NCBI RefSeq assembly: GCF_014652375.1
Contig: NZ_BMYR01000001.1
Coordinates: 46,150-110,149 of the forward strand
Reading direction: 5' to 3'
Origin: Alishewanella tabrizica
GTDB lineage: Bacteria; Pseudomonadota; Gammaproteobacteria; Enterobacterales; Alteromonadaceae
DNA length: 64,000 nt
In this document: in pieces, positions 9,531-19,439 of the stretch
How the letters are laid out: every line of letters starts with the position of its first letter
Position numbering within the stretch: the stretch's first letter is position 1
Notes under the pieces: generated by a model
Databases searched by the model: none
What the model saw: the letters and a program-made list of their open reading frames with translations, nothing else
What the model was told of the DNA's origin: nothing
Program-made: the position numbers and the translations under genes

Positions 9531-10937
9531 TTAACGCTGACTCAATTGTGGGAAATGCTTACGTAACAGTAATATCAGCTCATGCTCAAATGCTGATAAA
9601 CCGCTAATTTCAGGTTCCTTATTGTCATTGTCGGCCACCAGCGCATTATCAATCATACCGGCACCAACCGTTAAATTGGTAAGCCGATCGATGATAATAA
9701 AGCCGCCAGTTTGTTTATTTTTTTGATAGCTATCAAAGGCCATCGGCTCGGTCAGTTTAACATCGACTAAACCAATTTCATTCATAGCCAAGGTGTCGGC
9801 TTCTTTTTCAGCTAAGGTGTTTACATCAATTCGATGATGCAGTTTTTCAACTTCGCCAGAGAGTGTTTTACAATTAAATTTAAAATAGTATTGGCGCGCA
9901 ATGTGAAGTGGATTGTCGTGCATCCAAATTAGCCGTGCGCGCAAGCGCGTTGACAACTGAGGCAGTGCATCTTTCTTTACCAACATATTGCCGCGGCTTA
10001 CATCAACTTCATCGTTCAACGTGATAGTAACAGCTTGCTGCGCATACGCCTGTGTCAGCTGGCCGTCAAAGGTAACGATCTCTTTCACTGTAGAAACGGT
10101 GCCAGAGGGTAATACCCGCACCGTATCCCCTACCGCTACGCTGCCAGAGACGATGGTGCCCTGAAAACCACGAAACTCGGAGTTGGGGCGGCTAACTAAC
10201 TGTACCGGAAAACGAAAGTCTTCATTGGCTACCGTACTAATATCAATATTTTCTAAATACTGCATTAAGGTTGAGCCACGGAACCAATTCAGCTTTTCAC
10301 TGGCGTTTACCACATTATCGCCTTCTAACGCTGAAATAGGCACAAACCGAATATCTGGGATATCTAACGCGCCAGCCAGTTTTAGGTACTCTTCTTGAAT
10401 TTCTTTGTAGCGGGTTTGCGAGTAATCGACTAAGTCCATTTTGTTAATGGCAACGATGACATGCTTAATGCCCAATAATGAGCAGATAAAACTGTGGCGA
10501 CGGGTTTGCGTTTGAACCCCTCGACGTGCGTCAATAAGAATAATGGCTAAATCACAGGTTGATGCCCCCGTGGCCATATTACGGGTGTATTGCTCGTGCC
10601 CTGGGGTATCCGCAATAATAAATTTACGCTTGTCGGTGGAAAAATACCGATACGCAACATCAATGGTTATGCCCTGCTCGCGTTCCGATTGCAAACCATC
10701 CACTAGCAGCGCTAAATCAATATTGTTACCTTGGGTGCCCACTTTTTTACTGTCTTCGGTAATAGCGGCCAATTGATCTTCAAAAATCATTTTACTGTCG
10801 TGCAGCAAACGACCAATTAGGGTACTTTTACCATCGTCAACACTGCCACAGGTGATAAAGCGCAGCAATTGCTTGTTTTCGTGCTGTTTTAAATAGGCCA
10901 GAATATCGTTTTCAATTAATGCTGATGCGTGGCTCAT
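9531..10937 (-). CDS. cysN: Sulfate adenylyltransferase subunit 1 (GTPase) CysN
   Basis: CysN is the GTPase subunit of ATP sulfurylase; GTP hydrolysis drives adenosine 5'-phosphosulfate formation from ATP and sulfate. The 468-residue protein shows the G1 loop GSVDDGKST at residues 31-39, [17 protein letters not shown] (G3) and NKMDLVDY (G4), all typical of this EF-Tu-like family. There is no C-terminal APS kinase (CysC) fusion. Its start codon shares one base with the cysD stop (TAATG), indicating coupled translation. Confidence 0.97.
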   Translation of the reverse strand: MSHASALIENDILAYLKQHENKQLLRFITCGSVDDGKSTLIGRLLHDSKMIFEDQLAAITEDSKKVGTQGNNIDLALLVDGLQSEREQGITIDVAYRYFSTDKRKFIIADTPGHEQYTRNMATGASTCDLAIILIDARRGVQTQTRRHSFICSLLGIKHVIVAINKMDLVDYSQTRYKEIQEEYLKLAGALDIPDIRFVPISALEGDNVVNASEKLNWFRGSTLMQYLENIDISTVANEDFRFPVQLVSRPNSEFRGFQGTIVSGSVAVGDTVRVLPSGTVSTVKEIVTFDGQLTQAYAQQAVTITLNDEVDVSRGNMLVKKDALPQLSTRLRARLIWMHDNPLHIARQYYFKFNCKTLSGEVEKLHHRIDVNTLAEKEADTLAMNEIGLVDVKLTEPMAFDSYQKNKQTGGFIIIDRLTNLTVGAGMIDNALVADNDNKEPEISGLSAFEHELILLLRKHFPQLSQR

Positions 10938-11845
10938 TAAAAATATCCTTCCATTTTTTTCTTTTCCATCGAACCGCTGCTGTCGTGATCAATCACCCGC
11001 CCTTGCCGTTCAGAGGTTTTGGTTAACAACATCTCTTGAATAATATCGGGCAACGTTGTGGCATCAGATTCCACCGCGCCCGTTAACGGGTAGCAGCCTA
11101 GGGTTCTAAACCGCACATTTTTCATTTGCGGTACTTCACCCTCTTTTAACGGCATCCGCTGATCGTCTACCATAATAAGGGTGCCATCACGCTCGACAAC
11201 TGGCCGCGGTTTAGCAAAATAGAGTTGCGGAATGTCGATATTTTCTAAGTAGATATATTGCCAAATATCTAGCTCTGTCCAATTTGACAAAGGAAAAACC
11301 CGAATACTCTCGCCTTTATCTACTCGACCATTGTAAATATTCCACAGCTCAGGCCGTTGGTTTTTGGGATCCCAGCGATGATGCCGATCACGAAAGGAAT
11401 AAACACGCTCTTTGGCACGCGATTTTTCTTCGTCGCGGCGGGCGCCACCAAAAGCAGCATCAAATTTATACTTGTCCAAAGCCTGCTTTAACGCTTGGGT
11501 TTTCATTATATCGGTATGCTTAGCACTGCCATGACTAAAGGGGCCTACATTCATGGCTAATCCATCGGGATTTTGATGTACCAATAATTCAAAATCATGT
11601 GTCTTGGCCATCTGATCGCGAAAGGCGATCATCTCTTTGAATTTCCACGTGGTATCAACGTGTAGTAATGGAAAGGGAATTTTGCCAGGGTAAAACGCTT
11701 TTCGGGCAAGGTGTAATAAAACAGAAGAATCTTTGCCAACCGAATACAGCATCACTGGGTTTTCGAACTCGGCAACCACTTCGCGAAATATATGAATGGA
11801 TTCGTTTTCGAGGGCTTTTAAATGGCTTTGAATGGGCGAGGCCAT
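10937..11845 (-). CDS. cysD: Sulfate adenylyltransferase subunit 2 CysD
   Basis: CysD is the catalytic ATP-pyrophosphatase-type subunit that adenylates sulfate. I chose the ATG at 11845, giving 302 residues, the same length as the E. coli protein, preceded by a GGAG ribosome-binding site; a GTG two codons upstream is also in frame. The PP-loop SVGKDSS is at residues 35-41. The C-terminus ends [13 protein letters not shown], as expected for the family. It is the first gene of the cysD-cysN-permease operon. Confidence 0.97.
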   Translation of the reverse strand: MASPIQSHLKALENESIHIFREVVAEFENPVMLYSVGKDSSVLLHLARKAFYPGKIPFPLLHVDTTWKFKEMIAFRDQMAKTHDFELLVHQNPDGLAMNVGPFSHGSAKHTDIMKTQALKQALDKYKFDAAFGGARRDEEKSRAKERVYSFRDRHHRWDPKNQRPELWNIYNGRVDKGESIRVFPLSNWTELDIWQYIYLENIDIPQLYFAKPRPVVERDGTLIMVDDQRMPLKEGEVPQMKNVRFRTLGCYPLTGAVESDATTLPDIIQEMLLTKTSERQGRVIDHDSSGSMEKKKMEGYF

Positions 11846-11948
11846 ATTCACTCCAATAACATAATGATATTATCGCCAGCTTACCAGAAGCGATTAAAAA
11901 GCATAATGTTGTTTTGGAATAAGATATTTCCATCTAGGCGGCTAGAAC

Positions 11949-11996
11949 ACGTCTCCACCCGTCTTTGATACGGTACCGAAGACGTGTGGAGATCGT
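11949..11996. repeat. inverted-repeat hairpin related to the GGTACC/GTGTGG repeat family
   Basis: Between wecB and cysD, two arms (TCTCCACCCGTCTT and AAGACGTGTGGAGA, one mismatch) flank a GGTACC at 11972-11977. The GGTACC-GAAGAC-GTGTGGA order resembles the 22 bp repeats found at 13.2, 24.4, 46.5 and 47.4 kb, but the DnaA-box part is degenerate. On the plus strand it is followed by a short T-run; for wecB on the minus strand there is no U-tract. Confidence 0.6.
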
Positions 11997-12021
11997 TTTT
12001 ATAATGCTGTAGGAATGGCGC

Positions 12022-13146
12022 TTAGAAGGTGTTTTTTAAAGCAGCCAAGATCCGCTGGCAAGCTTGACCATCGCCGTAGGGGTTGTGGGCGAAACTCATG
12101 CTGTCGTAATACTCTTTGTCGTCAAATAATTTACTGACTTCACTTACGATCTTTTCTCTGTTGGTTCCTACCAGCTTGACCGTACCCGCACTAACGGCTT
12201 CGGGGCGCTCAGTAGTATCACGCATGACCAGAACGGGCTTCCCTAATGACGGGGCCTCTTCTTGAATACCGCCCGAATCGGTTAACACTAAATAGCTGCG
12301 ACTCATTAAGTAAACAAAGGGTAAGTAATCTTGCGGCGCAATCAGGTGTACGTTTGTTACATGACTGAGTAGCCGGTAAACGGGCTCTTTCACATTCGGG
12401 TTTAAATGCACTGGGTACACAATGTCACAATCTGGGTAGCGTGTTGCAATATCAGCTAAAGCAGCACAAATTTGCTCAAAACCGTCACCAAAACTTTCTC
12501 GGCGGTGTCCTGTTACCAAAATAATGCGTCGATCCGCATGAATAAACGGAAATTGCGCAGCAAATTGTTGGGTAAGAACGGTGTCGTTTTCAATCTTAGC
12601 GACTACTTGCAATAACGCATCAATCACCGTATTACCGGTGATAACGATGTTAGCCGCAGCCATGTTTTCAGCGACTAAATTGTCTGCCGACGTTTGCGTA
12701 GGCGCAAAATGCAATCGGGTAAGTGCACCCGTCAGTTTACGATTGGCTTCTTCAGGCCAAGGGCTATAAATATTGCCCGTACGTAACCCAGCTTCAACGT
12801 GTCCTACTGCTATTTTTTCGTAATAACAGGCTAATGCTGCCGCAAAAGTGGTACTGGTATCACCGTGCACCAACACGATATCGGGTTGAAACTCGCGTAA
12901 TACCGGTTTGATATTGAGCAGTATGCTGGTGGTAACGTCGTATAAATCTTGGCCTGCTTTCATTATGGCCAAATCATATTCAGGTTGAATGTCGAACAAT
13001 CTGAGTACTTGATCGAGCATTTCACGATGCTGACCCGTTACACAAACGCGACTGTCAAACGCTGCGTCCTGCTTTAATTGATTAACCAGTGGTGCCATTT
13101 TAATGGCCTCTGGTCGGGTACCAAATACACTTAGTACTTTAATCAT
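12022..13146 (-). CDS. wecB: UDP-N-acetylglucosamine 2-epimerase (non-hydrolysing) WecB
   Basis: This 374-residue enzyme interconverts UDP-GlcNAc and UDP-ManNAc, supplying ManNAc precursors for enterobacterial common antigen or capsule/O-antigen sugars. It opens with [17 protein letters not shown] and contains [28 protein letters not shown] and [29 protein letters not shown], signatures of the family. The length is typical. It stands alone here without other polysaccharide genes, and a cluster of DnaA-box repeats sits in the 167 bp gap upstream of it. Confidence 0.95.
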   Translation of the reverse strand: MIKVLSVFGTRPEAIKMAPLVNQLKQDAAFDSRVCVTGQHREMLDQVLRLFDIQPEYDLAIMKAGQDLYDVTTSILLNIKPVLREFQPDIVLVHGDTSTTFAAALACYYEKIAVGHVEAGLRTGNIYSPWPEEANRKLTGALTRLHFAPTQTSADNLVAENMAAANIVITGNTVIDALLQVVAKIENDTVLTQQFAAQFPFIHADRRIILVTGHRRESFGDGFEQICAALADIATRYPDCDIVYPVHLNPNVKEPVYRLLSHVTNVHLIAPQDYLPFVYLMSRSYLVLTDSGGIQEEAPSLGKPVLVMRDTTERPEAVSAGTVKLVGTNREKIVSEVSKLFDDKEYYDSMSFAHNPYGDGQACQRILAALKNTF

Positions 13147-13190
13147 GCTGTCCCTCGTTATTAAATATAATGAAACCTGTCACGCCAGTT

Positions 13191-13285
13191 GGTACCGGAG
13201 TTATGTGGATAACCTTGCCTATTTTTAACCGGTACCGGAGTTGTGTGGATAAACTCCCTTGTCGGTACCGGAGTTGTGTGGATAA
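13191..13285 (-). repeat. three 22 bp GGTACC...TGTGGATAA repeats carrying perfect DnaA boxes
   Basis: Three near-identical 22 bp units start with GGTACCGGAG and end with TGTGGATAA at 13191-13212, 13231-13252 and 13264-13285, all in one orientation. The last nine bases of each are the reverse complement of TTATCCACA, the consensus DnaA box. They fill most of the gap between mlaA and wecB. Related clusters are at 24.3-24.5, 46.4-46.6 and 47.3-47.4 kb. Confidence 0.9.
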
Positions 13286-13313
13286 CTCTGCTTGGATGCC
13301 GTGCTTTATAGCA

Positions 13314-14102
13314 TTATTCGACTTCATCAAGAAAGTCGAGAATATCATCATCTAAACTTTCTTCAGGCGCTGGCGGATTGCCGTCATACACCTTAAACAG
13401 TTGCCGCTGGTAATAACTCTCTTTGACAAAAGAATAGGGATCTAAAGAGTTATCAAGCATGTTTTCTACTTGCATTAACTGCTCGCGACTATCCAACGCC
13501 ATTATGGCGGCACGGGTTAAGGTTAACGGCGTATTTAATAAACCCAGAGGGAAATATAAATTGTCGACGATGCCGCCTGCAGTACCACGCACAGTAGTAG
13601 GACCACGACCAGGGACCATTAAATAGGCGCCATCACCTACCCCCCAAACGGCCAACGTTTGGTTAAAGTCTTCATCAGCGCGCTCCAATCCTATGTCGGT
13701 AGCAACATCAAATAAGCCAAGCACACCTACGGTGCTGTTAACTAAAAAACGTCCCACACTTACTGCAGCTTTTTGCGGTTTGGCTTGCAACACACTGTTT
13801 AAAAAGCTGGCTGGCTCGCCCAGGTTATCAACGACATTGATTAAGCCTTTGCGCGCTGGCTTGGGTACCACCGTCATATAGCCCACGGTAGCGGGCCGCA
13901 GTATGTAGGCATCGAGAATGTCGTAGTTAAAATCCCATAATGGCCGGTTAACTCGCTCAAAAGGATCACGCGGATCATCATAAACTGGCGCTTGGTTAGT
14001 GGTAACGGCCTCACCTTGTTGTTTAGCTGCATCCGAGCTAGCGCACGCGGTTAAACTCAACACCGCCGCCACAATAACGGTTCGTAATAACAATGACGCC
14101 AT
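13314..14102 (-). CDS. mlaA: MlaA (VacJ) outer-membrane phospholipid-transport lipoprotein
   Basis: MlaA removes misplaced phospholipids from the outer leaflet of the outer membrane and passes them to the periplasmic Mla system. The 262-residue protein has a lipoprotein signal ending LSLTAC (Cys20), then DPRDPFERVNRPLWDFNYD, GRFLVNSTVGVLGLFDVA and PGRGPTTVRGTAG, all hallmark MlaA sequences. The C-terminus is acidic (DDDILDFLDEVE). It begins 4 bp after ccmI and may be transcribed with the ccm operon. Confidence 0.96.
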   Translation of the reverse strand: MASLLLRTVIVAAVLSLTACASSDAAKQQGEAVTTNQAPVYDDPRDPFERVNRPLWDFNYDILDAYILRPATVGYMTVVPKPARKGLINVVDNLGEPASFLNSVLQAKPQKAAVSVGRFLVNSTVGVLGLFDVATDIGLERADEDFNQTLAVWGVGDGAYLMVPGRGPTTVRGTAGGIVDNLYFPLGLLNTPLTLTRAAIMALDSREQLMQVENMLDNSLDPYSFVKESYYQRQLFKVYDGNPPAPEESLDDDILDFLDEVE

Positions 14103-14106
14103 AGTC

Positions 14107-15405
14107 TTAAGGTTCCAAAATTAACTGAATAGTAAGATGCGGTTGGTCGAAACGTTGTGGTGTTGACACCACTTCGACATCTTGTGCTGAACGTTCTACT
14201 GTACCTGAAACCGACATCCGCGCAACCACTTCGACGGTATCAGCTTGAGTTAAATCCCAACCGGCTTGCATCGCATCTGCCGTTGTTAGACTAATGCTGA
14301 GTTGCCCTGCAGATAAAGGTAAACGCTTAGCAGCCATCGGGATTGGCGGGCCATCAACCGCACGAGCAAACACAAACAACGAAGCATTAGGATAGGTTTG
14401 CGCAAGCTGTTCGGCGACCGATAAGCTGATGGTTATTGTACGTTGCGCTTTTACATCTGCATTATCTTCTAAAGTCATGGAGCCAGAAGCGTCTGATGCG
14501 ACTGACTCCGCTGGAGATAACGCCGTACTCGCGCCGGCATCTACAGCTGATTGCTGTTTTGCAGCTAACTCAGCTAAACGCGCATTCACAACTTCAAGAC
14601 GCGGATCGCCTTGCTCTAACCGCTGTGCCAAAATTTGCCAAGACGCCATGGCTTGCTCGTCATCGCCACGCTCTGACGCAATCAATGCCATCAGTGAGAC
14701 TGCATCAATATTTTCAGGCTCTTGTATTAATACTTTGGCCACACTTTGGCCTGCCTTTGCTAAATTGTAGTCATCACCTAGCATAATAAGTGCTTGGCTA
14801 TAGCTGATTAACAAAGGGATCCGTTCTGGCATCAACGTTAATGCCCGTTCAAAGGATTCAACCGATTCTTCTAACATCCCCAGTGTCATCCACACTCGGC
14901 CCAGCAACATCCAGGCTACCGCGTCGTCGCCTTCGTTCGCAAGCTTGGTGCGCAGCGCTAACGAAAACAACTGCATGTCTTTTTCGTTCATGGCTTCGCC
15001 TTCACCTAACAAGGCGCGCTGTCCATAACTGGCCAAATTTTGCTGCGCTAGCTCCCAATCGGTTAATTGCCGATAATGCCCATTTTGGCTGTACACTACC
15101 CCTACTATTGCAGCTACAAAAACAAATAATGTTAGATGAAACAGCATTTTTTGCTTAGGCTGCTGATAGCGTACAATTTGCTGCTCTTGCTCTAAAAATT
15201 GTTGTTTTAACTCAGACGCCGCGGCAACGAAATCTTGCTCGGCCAGTTCACCCGCATCACGGGCCAAAACCAATAACTGTAAGCGCTCTTCAAATAATTG
15301 TGCTGGAGTTTGATTATTCCGCGCATTCGCTTTGCGTGGCCATACAATAAAGATGGCACTTAACACCAACATGACTAAAACGCCAATGGCAAGTTGCCAC
15401 ATCAT
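14107..15405 (-). CDS. ccmI: Cytochrome c maturation protein CcmI
   Basis: CcmI is an inner-membrane TPR protein that captures apocytochrome c and presents it to the CcmF/H haem lyase. The 432-residue protein has transmembrane helices near residues 3-22 and 88-108, separated by a cytoplasmic leucine-zipper-like segment, then TPR repeats (about 125-260) and a C-terminal beta-rich domain. Its start overlaps the ccmH stop as ATGA. It is the last gene of the ccm operon. Confidence 0.9.
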   Translation of the reverse strand: MMWQLAIGVLVMLVLSAIFIVWPRKANARNNQTPAQLFEERLQLLVLARDAGELAEQDFVAAASELKQQFLEQEQQIVRYQQPKQKMLFHLTLFVFVAAIVGVVYSQNGHYRQLTDWELAQQNLASYGQRALLGEGEAMNEKDMQLFSLALRTKLANEGDDAVAWMLLGRVWMTLGMLEESVESFERALTLMPERIPLLISYSQALIMLGDDYNLAKAGQSVAKVLIQEPENIDAVSLMALIASERGDDEQAMASWQILAQRLEQGDPRLEVVNARLAELAAKQQSAVDAGASTALSPAESVASDASGSMTLEDNADVKAQRTITISLSVAEQLAQTYPNASLFVFARAVDGPPIPMAAKRLPLSAGQLSISLTTADAMQAGWDLTQADTVEVVARMSVSGTVERSAQDVEVVSTPQRFDQPHLTIQLILEP

Positions 15406-16082
15406 GATTTCTTACTCCGATAGTGTTCAATGATCTGATCAAGCTCTTTGTTAAGCTGGATCTTCGATTCTGTCATCTTATTCGCTTCATCACGATCTGT
15501 ATCCATTTTTTGGGTAGCAGAGTCGTGTGGATAGGTCTCTTTTGGCGTGATTTGATTAGCTCGGCGCTTAAGTTGCAAAAGGAATAGACTGATCAATAAC
15601 AAGACAGGTGCTAACCATAACCAAATGGTGACGCGGTTTACCGGGGGCTGATAATGCACAAAATCACCATAACGATCGATCATATAGTCCAATACATCGT
15701 TGCGGTTTAAGCCTTGCTGAACAAGCTCATAGGTTTTTTCGCGCATATCTACCGCGACCACGGCGTTAGAGTCGGCAATGTTTTGATTTTGACATTGCGG
15801 ACAACGTAACTCTGCGGTGAGCTTTAAATACAATTGCCGTTGTTGTTCACTGTCGAACTGTTGTAATTCCTGAGGGGCCGCGACCGCCGCAGCGGGTTGC
15901 TCAACGTTCATCGAGGTAGTCGCAGTAGTCTCGCTTGCTAACACCGCCTGGCTTTGGCTTAGCATAAACAAGCCAAGCAATATAGCGTAAAGACTGGTTA
16001 GACTGACTGCTCGGCTACCTGATACACCGGGCACAGCGCTACCACGGCAATATCTTAAAAATGGGGTAAAAAACCGGTTCAT
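15402..16082 (-). CDS. ccmH: Cytochrome c maturation protein CcmH (haem lyase thiol subunit)
   Basis: CcmH is a periplasmic, membrane-anchored thiol protein that reduces apocytochrome c for haem attachment. The redox motif LRCPQCQNQNI places Cys94 and Cys97, and a transmembrane helix follows near residues 152-172. The N-terminal extension of about 80 residues and the cytoplasmic C-terminal tail are longer than usual. Residues 184-190 (YPHDSAT) are encoded by a stretch closely matching the intergenic DnaA-box repeat family (15513-15533), suggesting a repeat was absorbed into the reading frame. The start overlaps the dsbE stop as ATGA. Confidence 0.92.
   Translation of the reverse strand: MNRFFTPFLRYCRGSAVPGVSGSRAVSLTSLYAILLGLFMLSQSQAVLASETTATTSMNVEQPAAAVAAPQELQQFDSEQQRQLYLKLTAELRCPQCQNQNIADSNAVVAVDMREKTYELVQQGLNRNDVLDYMIDRYGDFVHYQPPVNRVTIWLWLAPVLLLISLFLLQLKRRANQITPKETYPHDSATQKMDTDRDEANKMTESKIQLNKELDQIIEHYRSKKS
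15513..15533 (-). repeat. degenerate copy of the 22 bp repeat inside ccmH
   Basis: The plus-strand stretch GGTAGCAGAGTCGTGTGGAT plus one base matches the intergenic repeat variant GGTACC-AGAGTC-GTGT seen at 24415-24430 and the general repeat at most positions. It lies in the ccmH tail and is translated in frame as part of YPHDSAT. The DnaA box is altered in one position (CTATCCACA). Confidence 0.6.
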
Positions 16083-16663
16083 GGTTGCGATCCCCCAGCA
16101 AACTGCTGGTAAACGGCCGCCAGCTTAGTACGCCACACCTGAGGATTAATATCGCCAATATGATGCGCCCGCACAATACCTTCGGCATCCACAATAAAGT
16201 GTTCCGGCGCGCCACTTACCCCTAAATCTAACGATAAACGACGCTGCTGATCCAAGATATTAAATTGGTACGGATCACCGAATTGCTGCAATTTGGTGGC
16301 AACTTCCGCTTGCAATACTGGCAAATTAAACACCTGACCGAACATCGGATCTTCTGGCAACACATAGTACAACCCAATAATGCGCACGCCTTGCTCGTTG
16401 CGCAGCTGTGTCATATACCCCAGTTCGGCATTACAGGTTGGACACCATACCCCCCACACATTAAGTAGAAAAGGTTGCCCTTTTAGGGCGTCTGGGGTCC
16501 AGGTTTGCGCCGGATTCATTAAATCTGGCAGACTGAAGGCGGGTAAAGGTTTACCCACCATCACGGCATCTCGCTCACGCGGATCAGAAAACAATCCGCT
16601 TAATAAAAACAGCGACAATCCCAAAAACAATACCAGTGGCACATAAAAAAGCACTTTACGCAT
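16079..16663 (-). CDS. dsbE: Thiol:disulfide interchange protein DsbE/CcmG
   Basis: This periplasmic, membrane-tethered thioredoxin reduces the CcmH/apocytochrome c disulfides. The ATG at 16663 gives 194 residues with one N-terminal transmembrane helix; a longer frame to 16717 would start inside ccmF. The active site VWGVWCPTCNAE has Cys74 and Cys77, and the cis-Pro region reads GVSGAPEHFIVD. It overlaps the ccmF 3' end by 8 bp and ccmH by 4 bp. Confidence 0.95.
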   Translation of the reverse strand: MRKVLFYVPLVLFLGLSLFLLSGLFSDPRERDAVMVGKPLPAFSLPDLMNPAQTWTPDALKGQPFLLNVWGVWCPTCNAELGYMTQLRNEQGVRIIGLYYVLPEDPMFGQVFNLPVLQAEVATKLQQFGDPYQFNILDQQRRLSLDLGVSGAPEHFIVDAEGIVRAHHIGDINPQVWRTKLAAVYQQFAGGSQP

Positions 16664-18617
16664 GAGCAGCCTCGGCATTTGGTGATTTACGGCGATAGCG
16701 CTTGTCGAGTAGCGCAATAAGTGCCCCTAGCGACATAAGCAAACCGCCTAACCAAATCCAGCGCACAAACGGCTTCACATACACGCGAATCGCCCACGCA
16801 TTACCCGGCAGGGCCTCGCCCAATGACACATATAAATCACGACTTAACCGCGCATGGATAGCCGCTTCAGTCATCATCATACGTTGAATGGTATATTCGC
16901 GCTTTTCAGCGTGTAAATGCGTCACATAGGTGCCATCGATGCGACGTACGTCTAATTCTGCGGCCTCGCCACCGTAATTAGGGCCATTGAGTTTATACAC
17001 ATCTTGTAATTCAAACTCATACCCCGCCAACACGACGCGATCACCAATTTCCATACGTACATCACGCTCTTCGCTGTAGGTCAGTGTCATGGCGATACCT
17101 ACAATCATGACCGCAAAACCAATATGGGCGATGGTCATGCCGTAATGTGAGGCTTGCAGTTTTGCCACGCCTTGGCTCAGTGAACCAAATTGTTGTAAAC
17201 GCTGATACACTTCCATTAAAGCTGATACCCCAACCCAGGCACCCAATAACAGGCCTAATAGCGCAAGATTCGCAGTAATACTTTGCGTTGCCGCCATAGT
17301 CCCCAGCGCCACCACTAAACTAAATACCGCAACCAAGGCCATTGGCTTAAGTAAAGGCGCCGCTTTTTGCTGCTTCCAGCGCACCCAAGGCCCTAACCCC
17401 AACAGCAAGGCAAACGGAATATTTAAGTAGTAAAACATTTGGTTAAAGAAGGGCTCTCCAATAGAAATCGATCCTAAACCCAGCTCTTTATGCACCAAGG
17501 GGAATAAGGTGCCTAGCAACACGACAAGGGTGGCAGTAAGCAAAAACACGTTATTGCCCCACAGCATAACTTCGCGTGAGAATATTTCATAACGGGCTTG
17601 GCTACGCACAGAGTGCATGCGACTGGCGTAAAGCAATAATGAACCGCCGATCACAATTAATAAGAAGATCAATAAAAACACGCCTCGCTCCGGATCTGCC
17701 GCAAACGAGTGCACCGAAACCAAGACGCCAGAGCGAACTAAAAACGCTCCCAGCAAACTGAGTGAAAAGGCCCCAAGCGCTAACAATACCGTCCATGATT
17801 TAAAGGTGCCGCGTTTTTCGGTTACCGCTAAACTGTGGATCAGGGCCGTGCCCACTAACCAAGGCATAAAGGAGGCGTTTTCAACCGGATCCCAGAACCA
17901 CCAGCCTCCCCAGCCGAGCTCTTTATAGGCCCACCAACTGCCCAACATGATCCCCAGTGTTAAAAACAACCATGCCGCTAAGGTCCAGGGTCTGGCCCAA
18001 CGTGCCCAGGTGCTGTCAAATTTGCCGCCAATTAATGCCGCTATGGCAAACGCGAAGGAAACGGCAAAGCCTACATAGCCCATGTATAACAAGGGCGGAT
18101 GGATAATCATACCGTAATCTTGTAAGAGCGGATTAAGATCACTGCCCTCAACTGGGAAGAAAGGTAAGGTGCGCTCAAAGGGATTAGACATAAACAAAGA
18201 AAAGGCGATAAAACCGATATTGATTAAGCCCATCACCCCTAAAATACGCCCCTGCATCAATAGGGGTAAACCCTTCGAGTAAAAGCCAACCGCTGCAGTC
18301 CAGAGGGCAAGGATCATCACCCACATTAACATGGAGCCCTCGTGCGAGCCCCAAACCGCGGTCAGTTTAAAGTACCATGGCAATAACGAACTGGAATTAT
18401 TCGCGACATTTAATACGGTAAAATCGTCGTGATAAAAGGCCCAACTTAATGCGCAAAAGGCAATCAAGGTAAAAACGAACATGGCACTGGCCAAGGGCTT
18501 TGCCACCAATAACGCCCGTTCGTTGGCGGTAAAACTGCCCAGCAAGGGCACAATACCCAGAATAATCGAAAATGCTAAAGCAAACGTCAGCGCTAACTGA
18601 CCCAATTCAGGGATCAT
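16656..18617 (-). CDS. ccmF: Haem lyase subunit CcmF
   Basis: CcmF is the large inner-membrane haem lyase that takes haem from holo-CcmE and attaches it to apocytochrome c. The 653-residue polytopic protein contains the WWD haem-handling motif GGWWFWDPVENASFMPWL near residues 230-250 and flanking His-bearing helices. Length matches the family. It starts 2 bp after ccmE stops. Confidence 0.97.
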   Translation of the reverse strand: MIPELGQLALTFALAFSIILGIVPLLGSFTANERALLVAKPLASAMFVFTLIAFCALSWAFYHDDFTVLNVANNSSSLLPWYFKLTAVWGSHEGSMLMWVMILALWTAAVGFYSKGLPLLMQGRILGVMGLINIGFIAFSLFMSNPFERTLPFFPVEGSDLNPLLQDYGMIIHPPLLYMGYVGFAVSFAFAIAALIGGKFDSTWARWARPWTLAAWLFLTLGIMLGSWWAYKELGWGGWWFWDPVENASFMPWLVGTALIHSLAVTEKRGTFKSWTVLLALGAFSLSLLGAFLVRSGVLVSVHSFAADPERGVFLLIFLLIVIGGSLLLYASRMHSVRSQARYEIFSREVMLWGNNVFLLTATLVVLLGTLFPLVHKELGLGSISIGEPFFNQMFYYLNIPFALLLGLGPWVRWKQQKAAPLLKPMALVAVFSLVVALGTMAATQSITANLALLGLLLGAWVGVSALMEVYQRLQQFGSLSQGVAKLQASHYGMTIAHIGFAVMIVGIAMTLTYSEERDVRMEIGDRVVLAGYEFELQDVYKLNGPNYGGEAAELDVRRIDGTYVTHLHAEKREYTIQRMMMTEAAIHARLSRDLYVSLGEALPGNAWAIRVYVKPFVRWIWLGGLLMSLGALIALLDKRYRRKSPNAEAAHA

Positions 18618-18619
18618 GC

Positions 18620-19123
18620 TTAGCCTCCGTAGCTGTTAGTAGCGGTAGGTTGCACCGGCAACTGACTTGGCGGAACGTGACGGATCCCTTTTAAAGCCTC
18701 AGCCACTTCGGGGGGCATGTATTCTTCATCGTGTTTCGCTAACACTTCGGTAGCCGCTAATACGGTGGCATTTTTTAATACCCCTTGCGCTACGATCCCC
18801 TGCCCCTCGCGGAACAGATCGGGCAAGATCCCTTCAAATTCAACCGTAGCAATCTCTCCTGAGTCGTCAGTTAAATCGAAACTCACTTTTAAACTGGTCG
18901 CATCGCGTGATACCGAGCCAGGCACGACCATGCCACCTAAACGTAAGCGTTGGCCCACGTCGGGTTTAATTTTTCCCTCACCCAAACCTTGGATAAGCTG
19001 GCCCGGTGTGTAAAAAAGATTAATATTTTGCTGTAAGGCAAATAGCATAGCGCCAATGGCACCAGCGATAAGACCTAACACCAACACCATTGATAATAGG
19101 CGTTTTTTACGTCGTGGTTGCAT
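18620..19123 (-). CDS. ccmE: Haem chaperone CcmE
   Basis: CcmE carries haem covalently in the periplasm from CcmC to CcmF. The 167-residue protein has an N-terminal membrane anchor and an OB-fold domain; the haem-binding His131 lies in [14 protein letters not shown] with the axial-ligand Tyr135 nearby. It overlaps the ccmD end by 17 bp. Confidence 0.97.
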   Translation of the reverse strand: MQPRRKKRLLSMVLVLGLIAGAIGAMLFALQQNINLFYTPGQLIQGLGEGKIKPDVGQRLRLGGMVVPGSVSRDATSLKVSFDLTDDSGEIATVEFEGILPDLFREGQGIVAQGVLKNATVLAATEVLAKHDEEYMPPEVAEALKGIRHVPPSQLPVQPTATNSYGG

Positions 19124-19439
19124 TATGATTTTGCTCCTGATACTGCTTGATTCGTTGCTCTCGGGCCACTTTCGCCGCGATCTGGTGCTTTAATTGTCGA
19201 TGCTGGTAGAGACTCCAGCCGAGAAGGGCCACCAATAATAAATAGGTTAAACCATACGACAACCACACAAAAAAACCGTAACTGATGCCACTGCTGGCCA
19301 TGTCTAAAAAATCACTGAAACTGGCAAAGTAGAACGTAAAAATCCCAAAAAGTTTCTGTGGTAAATCCACGTTTACGCTGATAACAGCGTCAAGTTGCGA
19401 TAACCCTGCTGCGCATAACTGTAAAATTGTTCCGTTCAT
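19107..19439 (-). CDS. ccmD: Haem exporter accessory protein CcmD
   Basis: CcmD is a small inner-membrane protein that stabilises the CcmC-CcmE complex and releases holo-CcmE. The family core, ASFSDFLDM followed by [17 protein letters not shown], is at about residues 39-70, followed by a charged tail. At 110 residues it is about 40 longer than the usual protein because of an N-terminal extension. The ATG at 19439 is supported by ATGA overlap with ccmC, but a start further in is possible. Confidence 0.85.
   Translation of the reverse strand: MNGTILQLCAAGLSQLDAVISVNVDLPQKLFGIFTFYFASFSDFLDMASSGISYGFFVWLSYGLTYLLLVALLGWSLYQHRQLKHQIAAKVAREQRIKQYQEQNHNATTT

Noticed and set aside
11949..11996. Rho-independent terminator of wecB
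   Set aside because: The hairpin is good, but on the wecB strand it is not followed by a U-tract; the T-run is on the opposite strand. It is better described as a relative of the repeat family.
13191..13285. Chromosomal replication origin
   Set aside because: Despite the DnaA boxes there is no AT-rich unwinding region and no dnaA, dnaN, gidA or mioC neighbour, and the same repeat occurs in at least three other gaps.
13170..13355. Frames through the DnaA-box repeats (both strands)
   Set aside because: They translate the repeat units into repeated PVGTGV- or YRSCVDK-type peptides and have no coding support.
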